This document shows, in pieces, positions 1-8,015 of a stretch of 26,408 nucleotides of DNA. Both the position numbers and the translations under genes were made by a program. Every line of letters begins with the position of its first letter. Position 1 is the first letter of the stretch. Under the pieces are notes generated by a model, which did not search any database, was not told where the DNA came from, and saw nothing but the letters and a program-made list of their open reading frames with translations. Origin of the DNA: Clostridiales bacterium (GTDB taxonomy: Bacteria; Bacillota; Clostridia; Christensenellales; Aristaeellaceae). Location: assembly GCA_004556155.1 (NCBI GenBank), contig SFIM01000031.1, positions 1-26,408 on the forward strand, read 5' to 3'.

Positions 1-103
1 TGCCAACAACTCCACCAACGTGGACGCTGTGACCGGCGCGACCAAGACGAGCGAAGCCTTCATCGCCGCCGTCAACGACGCCCTGGCCAAGGCTGGCAAA
101 TAA
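1..103 (+). CDS. FMN-binding domain protein, C-terminal end (partial)
   Basis: Only the last 33 codons are present, read in the frame that ends with TAA at 101-103; the start lies outside the window. The visible end contains VDAVTGATKTSEAF, which matches the (S/T)GAT-(S/T) motif of FMN-binding (FMN_bind) domains, where a threonine carries covalently attached FMN in RnfG/NqrC-type proteins. The protein is therefore probably an exported or membrane-anchored flavoprotein in extracytoplasmic electron transfer, but the rest of the chain cannot be seen and other FMN_bind proteins are possible. A terminator follows at once, so it ends its own transcription unit and is not cotranscribed with parE. 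Confidence 0.75.
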   Translation, partial: ANNSTNVDAVTGATKTSEAFIAAVNDALAKAGK

Positions 104-125
104 TTTATAAGCCTTCAGCAGCACT

Positions 126-162
126 CGCCCTCGGGTGGTTCAGACGCCTGAGGGCGTTTTTT
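126..162 (+). terminator. Rho-independent terminator after the FMN-binding gene
   Basis: A 10-bp stem (126-135 with 147-156, one G-T pair) with an 11-base loop is followed by six T residues. It separates the FMN-binding gene from the parE promoter. Confidence 0.85.
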
Positions 163-239
163 GTGACGGGAACGAGCGGCATGATTTGATTTTTCCCGGC
201 ATAAGAACGTGCCATTTCCCTTTTTTTATCGCCCGCGTT

Positions 240-268
240 TTGACATCCTTTTTCCAATATGATATAAT
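240..268 (+). promoter_or_regulatory. SigA-type promoter of parE-parC
   Basis: TTGACA at 240-245 and TATAAT at 263-268 with a 17-base spacer: both hexamers match the consensus. TGA before the -10 adds an extended -10 element. The expected start is near 275, giving a leader of about 38 bases with the ribosome binding site at 299-303. The rest of 104-312 holds the preceding terminator and an AT-rich stretch without a credible gene. Confidence 0.9.
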
Positions 269-312
269 AATTTGCTATGCAATTTTAACCAATAACCGGG
301 AGGGTTTACGAT

Positions 313-2304
313 ATGCCGCCAATCAATGCGTCAAATGATGCTTACAACGCTGGAAAAATCCAGGTGCTGGAAGGGCTGGACGCCGTCCGCATGCGCCCGG
401 GCATGTACATCGGCACCACCAGCGTACGCGGATTGCATCATCTGCTGTGGGAAATCGTGGACAATGGCATCGACGAGGCCCTGGCCGGCTATGCGACCGA
501 GATCGCTGTTACGCTGCATAAGGATGGCTCCGCCTCTGTGTGGGATAACGGTCGCGGCGTGCCGGTGGACGAGCATCCACAGCTGCATGTATCGGGTATC
601 GAGCTGATTTATACCCGCCTGCACGCGGGCGGCAAGTTCGGCAATGAAAACTATGCCTATTCCGGCGGCCTGCACGGCGTGGGCGCGTCGGTGGTAAACG
701 CGCTGAGCAAATGGATGACCGTGGATTCCTTCCGCGATTGGACGCACTATCAGATGCGCTTTGAGACCATCTGGGATGAGAAGGATAAAAAATGGCACGC
801 GGGCAAGCCTGTGGGCGGACTGCAAAAGCTGGGCAATACCCGCAAGCGCGGCACGCTGGTGCGCTTCCTGCCCGACGATACGATTTTTACCGAGGATCAC
901 CGCTTCAACAGCGAAACCGTCTCCCGCCGCCTGCGCGAGCTGGCCTACCTGAACAAGGGCCTCAAGATTACCTTTATCGATGAACGCGCCAAGGAGGATC
1001 AGCGCGAGACGCGGTTCTGCTACGCGGGCGGTATCGCCGATTATGTCAAATATCTCAACCGCGATAAAACCCCGCTGCATGATGAGCCCATCCTGCTGGA
1101 GGGCAAAAAGGACGATGTGGTCTGCGCCGTGGCCATGCAGTATACCGACGCTTATACCGAGTCCGTGTTCAGCTATGTCAATAACATTCCCACCGGCGAG
1201 GGCGGCACGCACGAGATGGGCTTCCGCAGCGCGCTGACCAAGGCGTTCAACGATTATGCGCGCAGGATCGGCGCGCTCAAGGAAAAGGACGCGAACCTGG
1301 CCGGCGAGGACTTCCGCGAGGGACTGACCGCCGTGCTGACCGTGATGGTCAAGAACCCGCAGTTTGAAGGCCAAACCAAGGGCAAGCTGGGAAATAGCGA
1401 AGTAAAGCCTGCCGTGGAAAGCATCATCAGCCTGAGGCTGGCGGAGTTTTTGGAAAACCTGAAAAACGGCGAGCTGGCACAGAAGATTGTGGAAAAGGCC
1501 GTTAAATCCGCCAAGGTGCGCGAGGCCGCCCGCAAGGCGCGCGACGTCGCCCGTGCCCGTAACTCGCTGGAGGCCGCGCCGCTGGTGGGCAAGCTGTCCT
1601 CCTGCACGGGGCGCAAGGCCGTTGAAAACGAACTATTTATCGTAGAGGGCGATTCGGCTGGCGGCAGCGCCAAGCAGGGGCGCGACCGGCATTTTCAGGC
1701 CATCCTGCCGCTGCGCGGCAAGCCCCTCAACGCCGAAAAGAAGCGCTTGGATCAGGTGCTGGCCAATGAGGAATTCCGCTCCATTATTACGGCGCTGGGC
1801 ACCAACATTGACGAGGATTTTGATATCAGCGCGCTCAAGTATCACAAGGTCATCATTCTGTCCGACGCCGATCAGGACGGCGCGCATATCCGCGCGATTC
1901 TGCTTACCTTCTTTTATCGCTATATGCGTGAGCTGGTGGCTCAGGGGCATGTGTATATCGGCATGCCGCCGCTGTATCTGGTCAAGCGCCCCGGCTCGCA
2001 GGAGTATGCCTATGACGATAAGGAGCTGCGCCGCCTGACCGCTGGCAAAAAGAACTATACCATTCAGCGCTATAAAGGTCTGGGCGAAATGAACCCTGAG
2101 CAGCTGTGGGAAACCACCATGGATCCCGCCCATCGCAAGCTGATGCGCGTAACGCTGGAGGACGCCGCCCGCGAGGATGAAATCATCACCATCCTGATGG
2201 GCGATAAGGTGGATCCCCGCCGCGAGTATATCATCAGCCATGCTGAGTTCAACAAGCAGGATAATTTTGAATCCCACCAGCTGGAAAAGGAACAGAAAAA
2301 CTGA
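313..2304 (+). CDS. parE: DNA topoisomerase IV subunit B (ParE), type IIA topoisomerase ATPase subunit
   Basis: This is the ATPase subunit of a type IIA topoisomerase, which with the next gene's product passes one DNA duplex through another to decatenate chromosomes. The 663 residues match the family length. The GHKL ATPase domain comes first: E47 and N51 in WEIVDNGIDEAL, DNGRGVPV near 78, and the ATP lid GGLHGVGASVVNAL near 118-131. The transducer domain carries QTKGKLGN near 354-361. The Toprim domain has E445 in EGDSAGGSA and D518, D520, D522 in SDADQDGAH, the metal ligands, and QRYKGLGEMNPEQL lies near the end. The start is set by GGAGG at 299-303. ParE is preferred to GyrB because it lies directly before a subunit A lacking a normally placed GyrA box and no recF/dnaN context is seen, but the two families are close and a gyrase role is not excluded. 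Confidence 0.88.
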   Translation: MPPINASNDAYNAGKIQVLEGLDAVRMRPGMYIGTTSVRGLHHLLWEIVDNGIDEALAGYATEIAVTLHKDGSASVWDNGRGVPVDEHPQLHVSGIELIYTRLHAGGKFGNENYAYSGGLHGVGASVVNALSKWMTVDSFRDWTHYQMRFETIWDEKDKKWHAGKPVGGLQKLGNTRKRGTLVRFLPDDTIFTEDHRFNSETVSRRLRELAYLNKGLKITFIDERAKEDQRETRFCYAGGIADYVKYLNRDKTPLHDEPILLEGKKDDVVCAVAMQYTDAYTESVFSYVNNIPTGEGGTHEMGFRSALTKAFNDYARRIGALKEKDANLAGEDFREGLTAVLTVMVKNPQFEGQTKGKLGNSEVKPAVESIISLRLAEFLENLKNGELAQKIVEKAVKSAKVREAARKARDVARARNSLEAAPLVGKLSSCTGRKAVENELFIVEGDSAGGSAKQGRDRHFQAILPLRGKPLNAEKKRLDQVLANEEFRSIITALGTNIDEDFDISALKYHKVIILSDADQDGAHIRAILLTFFYRYMRELVAQGHVYIGMPPLYLVKRPGSQEYAYDDKELRRLTAGKKNYTIQRYKGLGEMNPEQLWETTMDPAHRKLMRVTLEDAAREDEIITILMGDKVDPRREYIISHAEFNKQDNFESHQLEKEQKN

Positions 2305-2360
2305 TTTTTTGATCGGGTCGCGTCCCTGCGGCCCGCTACGCCCCAAGGAGGTTTGATTCC

Positions 2361-4808
2361 ATGGCCAAGCAGCCGCCTGTCAATCCCATCACGCCGGATA
2401 TCATCCAGATGCCGCTGGAGGATGTGATGCACATGAGCATGATGCCCTATGCCGAGCACGTCATCCTGGAACGCGCCTTGCCGCGCGTGGAGGATGGCCT
2501 CAAGCCCGTGCAGCGCCGCATCCTGTACACCATGATGGAGCTGGGCAACACCCCCGATAAGCCGCACCGTAAGTGCGCGCGCATCGTGGGCGATTGCCTG
2601 GGTAAATATCATCCCCACGGCGACAGCTCGGTTTATGACGCGCTGGTGCGCATGGCGCAGGGCTTTTCACTGCGCGCCACGCTGGTGGACGGCCATGGCA
2701 ACTTTGGCTCCATCGACGGCGACAGCGCCGCCGCCATGCGTTATACCGAGGCGCGCATGGCTCCGCTGGCGCTGCAAATGCTGCGCGATCTGGATAAGGA
2801 CACCGTGCCCTTCCACCTGAACTTTGACGATACCCTCAAGGAGCCGGAGATCCTGCCCGCGCGGTTCCCCAACCTGCTGGTCAACGGCGCGTCGGGCATC
2901 GCGGTGGGACTGGCCACCAACATCCCGCCCCATAACCTCAGTGAGGTTATCCGCGCGGTGGATCTGCGCATCGATAAGCCCAAGGCCACGCTGGACGATT
3001 TTATGCAGGTGCTGCCCGCGCCTGATTTTCCCACCGGCGGTGTGCTGCTGGATACGCCTGAAATCCGCGCAGCCTATCAGACCGGCCGCGGCAAGCTGAC
3101 CCTGCGCGCGCGGGTGCACATTGAAAAAGGCCCGCTGGGGCGCTCGCTGATTTGCATCACCGAGGTGCCCTATGGGGTCAACAAGGCCGATATGCTGTCC
3201 AAGATTCTTAAGCTGTCGGATGAAAAAAAGGCGATTTTCGGCTGCATCCACGATATCCGCGACGAGTCCGACCGCACGGGCCTGCGCGCCGTGGTGGAAA
3301 TTAAAAAGGATTACGATCCCAACAAGGTGCTGCAGAAGCTGTATAAATACAGTGATTTGCAGGTGACATACGGCGTAAACATGGTGGCCATTTATCAGGG
3401 CAAGCCCGTGCAGATGGGCCTGATCGCCATGCTGGACGCATTCATCGAGCATCAAAAGAACGTGATCACTCGCCGCTCTCAGTACGACCTGGATCAGGCC
3501 AAGGCGCGCGACCATATCGTAGAGGGTCTGATTCACGCTGTGGACGTGCTGGATGAGGTGATCAAAACCATCCGCGCGTCCAAGAACGGCAAGGAGGCTC
3601 GTGAGCGCCTGTGTGCGCAGTTTGGCTTTACCGAGGTGCAGGCGCAGGCCATTCTGGATCTGCGTTTGCAGCGCCTGACGGGGCTGGAGATTCTGGCGCT
3701 GCGCGAGGAGGCCGAGCAGCTGCATAAGCGCATCGCCGAGCTGGAGGCCATTTTGGGGAGTGAGCGCAAGCTGCTGGGCGTGATCAAAAAAGAGCTGGGC
3801 GAGATTGGCGAGCAGTACGGCGACGAGCGCCGCACGACCATCCTGCGAGAGGAGGAGATTCCCCCCGTTGAGGAGGAGGACGATCTGGAAACGCCTGTGC
3901 CCGAGGACGCAGTGGTGCTCTATACCCGCGGCGGGCAGCTGCGCCGCATGGCTCCGCGCATCTTTGACAAGCTGGATTTGACCACGCAGGAAAGCGATAT
4001 GCCGCGCTATCTGCTGCGCACGCAGACCGATCATACTCTGCTGTTCTTTACCGATCGCGGGCAGTGCTACCCGCTGGCCGTATCGGCCATCAACGAATCG
4101 CTGCGTCCCAAGGAGCGCGGCGTGGCGCTCACGGGCATCCTGCAGGGTATCGAGGCCGATGAAAAGTGCGTGCGCATTCTGGATATCGCGCCCAAGGCGT
4201 TTGAAAGCACGCCGGATCTGCTGTTCTTTACCCAGAACGGCCTGGTCAAGCGCAGTGCTGCCACGGAGTACGCTGTGCGCCGTCAGCGTTTTGCCGCCCT
4301 GGCGCTGAAGGATGGCGACCGCGTGGTGGATGTGGCGCTGGCGCAGCCGCACGCCGATGTGGCGATCATCGCCCGAAGCGGCATGAGCATTCGCTTCACG
4401 CTGGATACCGTGCCTGCGCAGGGACGCGCATCCGGCGGCGTAAAGGGTATTGCTCTGGCGATTGGGGATCAGGTGATCCGCGGCTGCACGCTGCAGAACA
4501 GCGAGCAAATGCTGGTGTTCAGCGAGTCCGGCTATGCCAAGCGCATTCCCGGCGCGATGCTGGATCCCCAGGGGCGCGGCGGCAAGGGCGTAAAGTGCTT
4601 TGGCTTCAATAAAAATGGCAGCAACGGTTCCTACATTGCTGCCTGTGTCAAGCTCAGCGGCGTGCGCGATTTTACCGTGCTGCAGGCTGGCGGCATGCTC
4701 AGTCCCATGAACAGCGAGTCCATTGCCTGCCAGAGCCTGGCGGACAAGGGCAAAACCGCGGTAATCGCGCTGATGGACGATGTTGTGACGGATATTATCC
4801 TGTGGTGA
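2361..4808 (+). CDS. parC: DNA topoisomerase IV subunit A (ParC)
   Basis: This is the DNA-breaking and rejoining subunit. The winged-helix/tower region comes first, with DGLKPVQRRIL near 45-55 and the catalytic tyrosine Y128 (preceded by R127) in AAMRYTEARM. The quinolone-determining segment HPHGDSSVYD has S89 and D93 at the positions of GyrA S83 and D87, so no classic resistance change is visible. The C-terminal third (from about 510) is a beta-pinwheel. In its first blade, where gyrase carries QRRGGKG, the protein reads QLRRMAPRIFDKL, which argues for topoisomerase IV. A box-like QGRGGKG occurs late, at 737-743. It follows parE by 56 bases with AAGGAGG at 2344-2350, so the two form one operon. 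Its stop codon directly abuts the stop of the convergent next gene. Confidence 0.88.
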   Translation: MAKQPPVNPITPDIIQMPLEDVMHMSMMPYAEHVILERALPRVEDGLKPVQRRILYTMMELGNTPDKPHRKCARIVGDCLGKYHPHGDSSVYDALVRMAQGFSLRATLVDGHGNFGSIDGDSAAAMRYTEARMAPLALQMLRDLDKDTVPFHLNFDDTLKEPEILPARFPNLLVNGASGIAVGLATNIPPHNLSEVIRAVDLRIDKPKATLDDFMQVLPAPDFPTGGVLLDTPEIRAAYQTGRGKLTLRARVHIEKGPLGRSLICITEVPYGVNKADMLSKILKLSDEKKAIFGCIHDIRDESDRTGLRAVVEIKKDYDPNKVLQKLYKYSDLQVTYGVNMVAIYQGKPVQMGLIAMLDAFIEHQKNVITRRSQYDLDQAKARDHIVEGLIHAVDVLDEVIKTIRASKNGKEARERLCAQFGFTEVQAQAILDLRLQRLTGLEILALREEAEQLHKRIAELEAILGSERKLLGVIKKELGEIGEQYGDERRTTILREEEIPPVEEEDDLETPVPEDAVVLYTRGGQLRRMAPRIFDKLDLTTQESDMPRYLLRTQTDHTLLFFTDRGQCYPLAVSAINESLRPKERGVALTGILQGIEADEKCVRILDIAPKAFESTPDLLFFTQNGLVKRSAATEYAVRRQRFAALALKDGDRVVDVALAQPHADVAIIARSGMSIRFTLDTVPAQGRASGGVKGIALAIGDQVIRGCTLQNSEQMLVFSESGYAKRIPGAMLDPQGRGGKGVKCFGFNKNGSNGSYIAACVKLSGVRDFTVLQAGGMLSPMNSESIACQSLADKGKTAVIALMDDVVTDIILW

Positions 4809-5459
4809 TCAGGCTGCCTGCCTGTGCAGCAGCGGGATAGAAACGCGGCGGTTGAACCAGTCGATTAGCGGCCCCATGCACGCGGCGCACAGAATGGTGC
4901 CCGGCCCGGCAATGGTCATGATGCTGTCAGGCGGATTGCCGCCCAGCAGATACAGCGCGCAGCCCACGGCCACGCAGGCAAAGTCCGTCAGGATGCGAAC
5001 AAAGCGGAATTGTCCCACACCCCAGGTGCGGGAGATGATCAGCGCGATGGCGTCGTAGGTGGATACGCCAAGGTCGGCCGTGATATACAGCGACAGCGAA
5101 AAGCACAGGCCTGTAAAACCAATGGCCATCAGGATCAGCCGCTGCCACAGCATGGGCGCAGGCAGATAGCGCGCCAGCAGATCATGCGTGAATTGCAGCA
5201 CATATCCCAGAAACAGCATGTTCAGCACCGTGGCCAGGCCTACATAGCGCCTGTCCGCCAGGAGCGAAAAGATCAGTAGCCCAGCGTTTAGCAGCACGTA
5301 CAGCGTGCCATAGGCAATGGGCACAGCCGCGTCCACGCCAAATACGAAGCACTGAAAGGGATCTACCCCAAAGGCGGCATATTTGTATATGCCGGCGCTC
5401 ATGCCGCAAAGGGTCACGCCCACGATGCTCATTAGGATGCGCTTGCATTTTGTGTTCAT
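4809..5459 (-). CDS. YczE/YyaS-like integral membrane protein
   Basis: This hydrophobic protein of about 216 residues has five or six membrane segments and the AAFGVDPFQCFVFGVD and ADLGVSTYDAIAL segments that resemble the YczE/YyaS (YitT-related) group of Firmicutes membrane proteins. The biochemical function of that group is not established; transport or accessory membrane roles have been proposed. The start at 5459 (MNTKCKRI) is preferred over an upstream ATG at 5480, because the predicted promoter would leave the upstream ATG almost leaderless and without a ribosome binding site, while GTGAG sits just before the internal ATG. The stop (TGA, 4809-4811) touches the parC stop with no base between them and no terminator is visible, so transcripts from the two genes should overlap. 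Confidence 0.75.
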   Translation of the reverse strand: MNTKCKRILMSIVGVTLCGMSAGIYKYAAFGVDPFQCFVFGVDAAVPIAYGTLYVLLNAGLLIFSLLADRRYVGLATVLNMLFLGYVLQFTHDLLARYLPAPMLWQRLILMAIGFTGLCFSLSLYITADLGVSTYDAIALIISRTWGVGQFRFVRILTDFACVAVGCALYLLGGNPPDSIMTIAGPGTILCAACMGPLIDWFNRRVSIPLLHRQAA

Positions 5460-5491
5460 GCTGTTTCTCACTTTCTGCATTGTTTGTATTT

Positions 5492-5520
5492 ATTGTACAC
5501 TGCGCCGCGGGCGAAAGCAA
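5492..5520 (-). promoter_or_regulatory. Promoter of the YczE-like gene
   Basis: Read on the minus strand, TTGCTT (5515-5520) and TACAAT (5492-5497) are 17 bases apart. The -35 is weak and no TGn element is present. It lies back to back with the promoter of the HTH gene, the two -35 boxes being 11 bases apart. Confidence 0.6.
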
Positions 5521-5531
5521 GCGGCCGCGCC

Positions 5532-5559
5532 TTGAAATTTACCGAAAAAAGGCTATACT
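5532..5559 (+). promoter_or_regulatory. Promoter of the HTH regulator gene
   Basis: TTGAAA at 5532-5537 and TATACT at 5554-5559 with a 16-base spacer. The close divergent arrangement with the YczE-like promoter would let one bound protein affect both genes. Confidence 0.65.
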
Positions 5560-5590
5560 ATTGACGTAACGACGATTGGAGGCTTTGTTT

Positions 5591-6331
5591 ATGAGCAGAC
5601 TGGGCGATTTGATTAAGCTGGAACGCACGCGCCGGGGCCTGAGCGCCAAGCAGGTGGCCAAGAAGTGCGGCGTGGCCGAGAAATATCTGCTGGATGTGGA
5701 GCAGGGCACGCGCATCATTGCCGACGATCAGGCGCGGCGTATCCTTAAATCCATGGGCATGCAGCAGCAGACCGAGGCGGATTTCAGCCTGGACGATATT
5801 GCCGCCACGGTGGATTTGCAGTCCGCCAGCGACGAAATGACCCGCGCGCAGGCAACCCTGCGCAAAAAGGCAGATAAGGTGCGGCCCGATGCGGAAAAGG
5901 CCGCTTCCACGCAGGAGGAGGGCGTGAGCGGCTCCATCTGGCTGGACGCACTGGCCAATGTGCTCAAGCGCGTGCCGGTATACAACGCCGTGATGAAGGA
6001 AGTGGGGCACCGCCTGCTGCCAGTGGAAAACGGCAAGATCGAGGGCGCGTCCCCCGAAAAGGTGTTTTATTTCATGGCGCCGGACGACGATATGCGCGGC
6101 TTCCGCGTGACGCGCGGCGATGTGGTGCTGGTGGTGCCCGCCGCTGCGCCCGTGGACGGCGCAATGATGCTGATCCAGGCCCCGCAGGGGCGCGTGCTGC
6201 GCGTGATCAAGCGGCTGGATAACTTCAAAGTGCTTTTGCAGCGCTACGATGCGGCATGCGAAAGCGAGATCATGGCGGTGGACGAATTGCATATTGTGGG
6301 CCGCTGCGTGCGGCTGGAGGCCGAGCTGTAA
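5591..6331 (+). CDS. XRE-type HTH regulator with S24/LexA-like C-terminal domain lacking the serine
   Basis: The 246-residue protein starts with a Cro/C1-type helix-turn-helix (about 5-56; LSAKQVAKKCGVAEKYLLDVEQG), followed by a polar linker (about 60-112) and a C-terminal domain (about 115-246). The pattern MAPDDDMRG, then TRGDVVLVVP and GRVLRVIKRL, resembles the LexA/CI/UmuD (S24) fold, in which GDSM supplies the catalytic serine and a later lysine is the base. Here the serine position is aspartate (D167) while a lysine (K207) remains, so self-cleavage is unlikely. The start at 5591 follows GGAGG (5578-5582) by 8 bases; a TTG further upstream lies on the binding site itself. It probably regulates itself or the divergent membrane gene, but its targets are unknown. 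Confidence 0.75.
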   Translation: MSRLGDLIKLERTRRGLSAKQVAKKCGVAEKYLLDVEQGTRIIADDQARRILKSMGMQQQTEADFSLDDIAATVDLQSASDEMTRAQATLRKKADKVRPDAEKAASTQEEGVSGSIWLDALANVLKRVPVYNAVMKEVGHRLLPVENGKIEGASPEKVFYFMAPDDDMRGFRVTRGDVVLVVPAAAPVDGAMMLIQAPQGRVLRVIKRLDNFKVLLQRYDAACESEIMAVDELHIVGRCVRLEAEL

Positions 6332-6346
6332 GCAGGGCGGAATACT

Positions 6347-6386
6347 GAAAAGCTCTCCCGGCGGGTGCGATCCTGCCGGGAGAGCT
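6347..6386. terminator. Terminator hairpin between convergent genes
   Basis: A perfect 12-bp stem (6351-6362 with 6375-6386) and a 12-base loop. The T tract is better on the minus strand (four T, 6347-6350) than on the plus strand, so it mainly serves the MATE gene but can also stop the HTH transcript. The remaining bases to 6463 hold no credible gene. Confidence 0.75.
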
Positions 6387-6463
6387 GCGCTTTATGATGA
6401 TATGCTATGATAAGATATGAATAAGGGAGCCTGACGAGACAGCGGGGGCTGCTGCGCCGCCCG

Positions 6464-7834
6464 TTATGCAGCCTGCATGTGGACATGCGCGGGAAGCTTC
6501 TTTTCCCAGCGGCCGCTGCGGTAGATGATAAACAGCGTGATCGTGCTGACAATCCAGCCCGCGGGATAGCTCAGCCCCACGAACAGGGGCGAGGAGATGA
6601 ACTGCGTGCCGATGAGCAGATACAGCTGGCGGAACACCACAAAGGACGCGATGGTGACGATCATGGGGGACAGGCTGTCGCCCGCGCCGCGCAGCGCGCC
6701 GGAGTAAATCTGCGTGGCGCAGTAGGGAATATAGAAGGGCGACATGTACAGCACGAACATCCGCCCGTAGCGCAGCACCTCCGGATCGCTGTTAAAGAGC
6801 TTCAGCATGGTATCGGAGAAGCACATCAGCGGGACGACGATGATCAGCGTGCCCGCCATGGCAATCAGAATGCCGATGTTTACGCCCTTCTTGACGCGGT
6901 CCAGCTTGCCTGCGCCCAGGTTCTGCCCAACAAAGGTGGTGTTGGCCATGCCCAGGCACAGCATCGGCAGCCAGGCAAAGGCGTCCAGGCGGTTATAGCT
7001 GGTCCAGCCCGCCATGCAGGAGGACTGGAATTCGTTGATGTACGCCTGTACAAATACATTGGAAAAGGAAATGACGCTGGTCTGGATGGCGGCGGGCAGG
7101 CCGATGCGCAGTATGCGGCTCAGGATGGGGCCGTTGATGCGCAGCTCGCGCGGGATCAGGCGGTAATCCTCCTGCGAACGCATCAGCACAATGATGACCA
7201 GGACGGCCGAGAGAATCTGCGAGATGATGGTGGCGTAGGCAACGCCCGCCACGCCCATGTGGAAGGAGCACACGAACAGCAGATCCAGCACGATGTTCAT
7301 GACCGCCGAGAAGATCAAAAAGTACAGCGGGCGGCGAGAATCGCCCACCGCGCGCAGGATGCCCGAGCCGATGTTATAGAACATCAGCCCCGCCACGCCT
7401 GCAAAATAGATGCGCAGGTATTCGGCGGCCTCGCCGATCACGTCGGCGGGCGTATCCATCATCTCCAGCATCAGCGGGGCGGCAAACAGCCCCAGCGCCG
7501 TGCAGACAACGGAGGCCAGCAGCGTCAGCAGCAGCGAGGTATGCACGGCGTCGTGCACGCCGCGGGAATCCCTGGCGCCAAAGGACTGGGAGATGATTAC
7601 GCCCGCGCCCATGGACAGCCCCGAAAAGAAGCCGATCAGCGCGTTGATGATATTGCCCGTGGAACCGACGGCGGCCAGCGCCTCCTTGCCCACAAACTGG
7701 CCGACCACCACGCTGTCCACCGTGTTGTACAGCTGCTGGAAAACCTGGCCGATCAGCATGGGAACGGCGAAGCGGATCAGATGGCCGGAGATGGAGCCCT
7801 GCGTCATATCGACGCTTTGTTTCTTGGCAGGCAT
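6464..7834 (-). CDS. MATE family efflux transporter
   Basis: This is a cation-coupled multidrug exporter of the inner membrane. The 456 residues give about twelve membrane helices in two related halves. The first opens with LIRFAVPMLIGQVFQQLYNTVDSVVVGQFVG and the second with ILRIGLPAAIQTSVISFSN; ALAAVGSTGNIINALIGFFSGLSMGAGV and the GSGILRAVGDS / YSGALRGAGDS pair are typical of MATE proteins of Firmicutes. The start at 7834 (MPAKKQSVDMTQG) follows AAAGGA by 6-7 bases; the frame stays open upstream, but the extra 50 codons include the promoter and are not family-like. Substrate is unknown. It is transcribed away from the broken flavodoxin gene, from its own promoter. Confidence 0.92.
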   Translation of the reverse strand: MPAKKQSVDMTQGSISGHLIRFAVPMLIGQVFQQLYNTVDSVVVGQFVGKEALAAVGSTGNIINALIGFFSGLSMGAGVIISQSFGARDSRGVHDAVHTSLLLTLLASVVCTALGLFAAPLMLEMMDTPADVIGEAAEYLRIYFAGVAGLMFYNIGSGILRAVGDSRRPLYFLIFSAVMNIVLDLLFVCSFHMGVAGVAYATIISQILSAVLVIIVLMRSQEDYRLIPRELRINGPILSRILRIGLPAAIQTSVISFSNVFVQAYINEFQSSCMAGWTSYNRLDAFAWLPMLCLGMANTTFVGQNLGAGKLDRVKKGVNIGILIAMAGTLIIVVPLMCFSDTMLKLFNSDPEVLRYGRMFVLYMSPFYIPYCATQIYSGALRGAGDSLSPMIVTIASFVVFRQLYLLIGTQFISSPLFVGLSYPAGWIVSTITLFIIYRSGRWEKKLPAHVHMQAA

Positions 7835-7870
7835 AGCAAATCCTTTCATAAAAAAGCGGAAATTGCAATA

Positions 7871-7899
7871 ATTATACCACATATTGCGCTGCTTGCCAA
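7871..7899 (-). promoter_or_regulatory. Promoter of the MATE gene
   Basis: On the minus strand TTGGCA (7894-7899) and TATAAT (7871-7876) are separated by 17 bases, with TGG before the -10. Confidence 0.85.
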
Positions 7900-7952
7900 G
7901 GGCGCAGCAAAAAAGTTTCAAATCCGCAAAATGAAAAAAGCACCCAGGCGGC

Positions 7953-7980
7953 TTGCAAATTCTTCCCTGTGTGTTATAAT
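7953..7980 (+). promoter_or_regulatory. Promoter of the broken membrane/flavodoxin gene
   Basis: TTGCAA at 7953-7958 and TATAAT at 7975-7980 with a 16-base spacer and TGT before the -10. The gene was therefore expressed, and its remains may still be. Confidence 0.75.
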
Positions 7981-8015
7981 GCATAACATGCGTTGCTTAA
8001 AAGGAGCGAACGAGG

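Noticed and set aside
135..338. 67-codon plus-strand frame before parE
   Set aside because: It starts inside a terminator stem, spans the parE promoter and overlaps the parE start; no ribosome binding site.
331..1374. Long minus-strand frame opposite parE, and similar long frames opposite parC, the 5'-nucleotidase, the MATE and ABC genes
   Set aside because: They are mirror frames of GC-rich genes, rich in His, Gln and Arg with no domain pattern, while the opposite frames encode clear families.
313..4808. Reading the topoisomerase pair as gyrB-gyrA
   Set aside because: No GyrA box in the first pinwheel blade and no recF/dnaN neighbours. Topoisomerase IV is preferred, though not proven.
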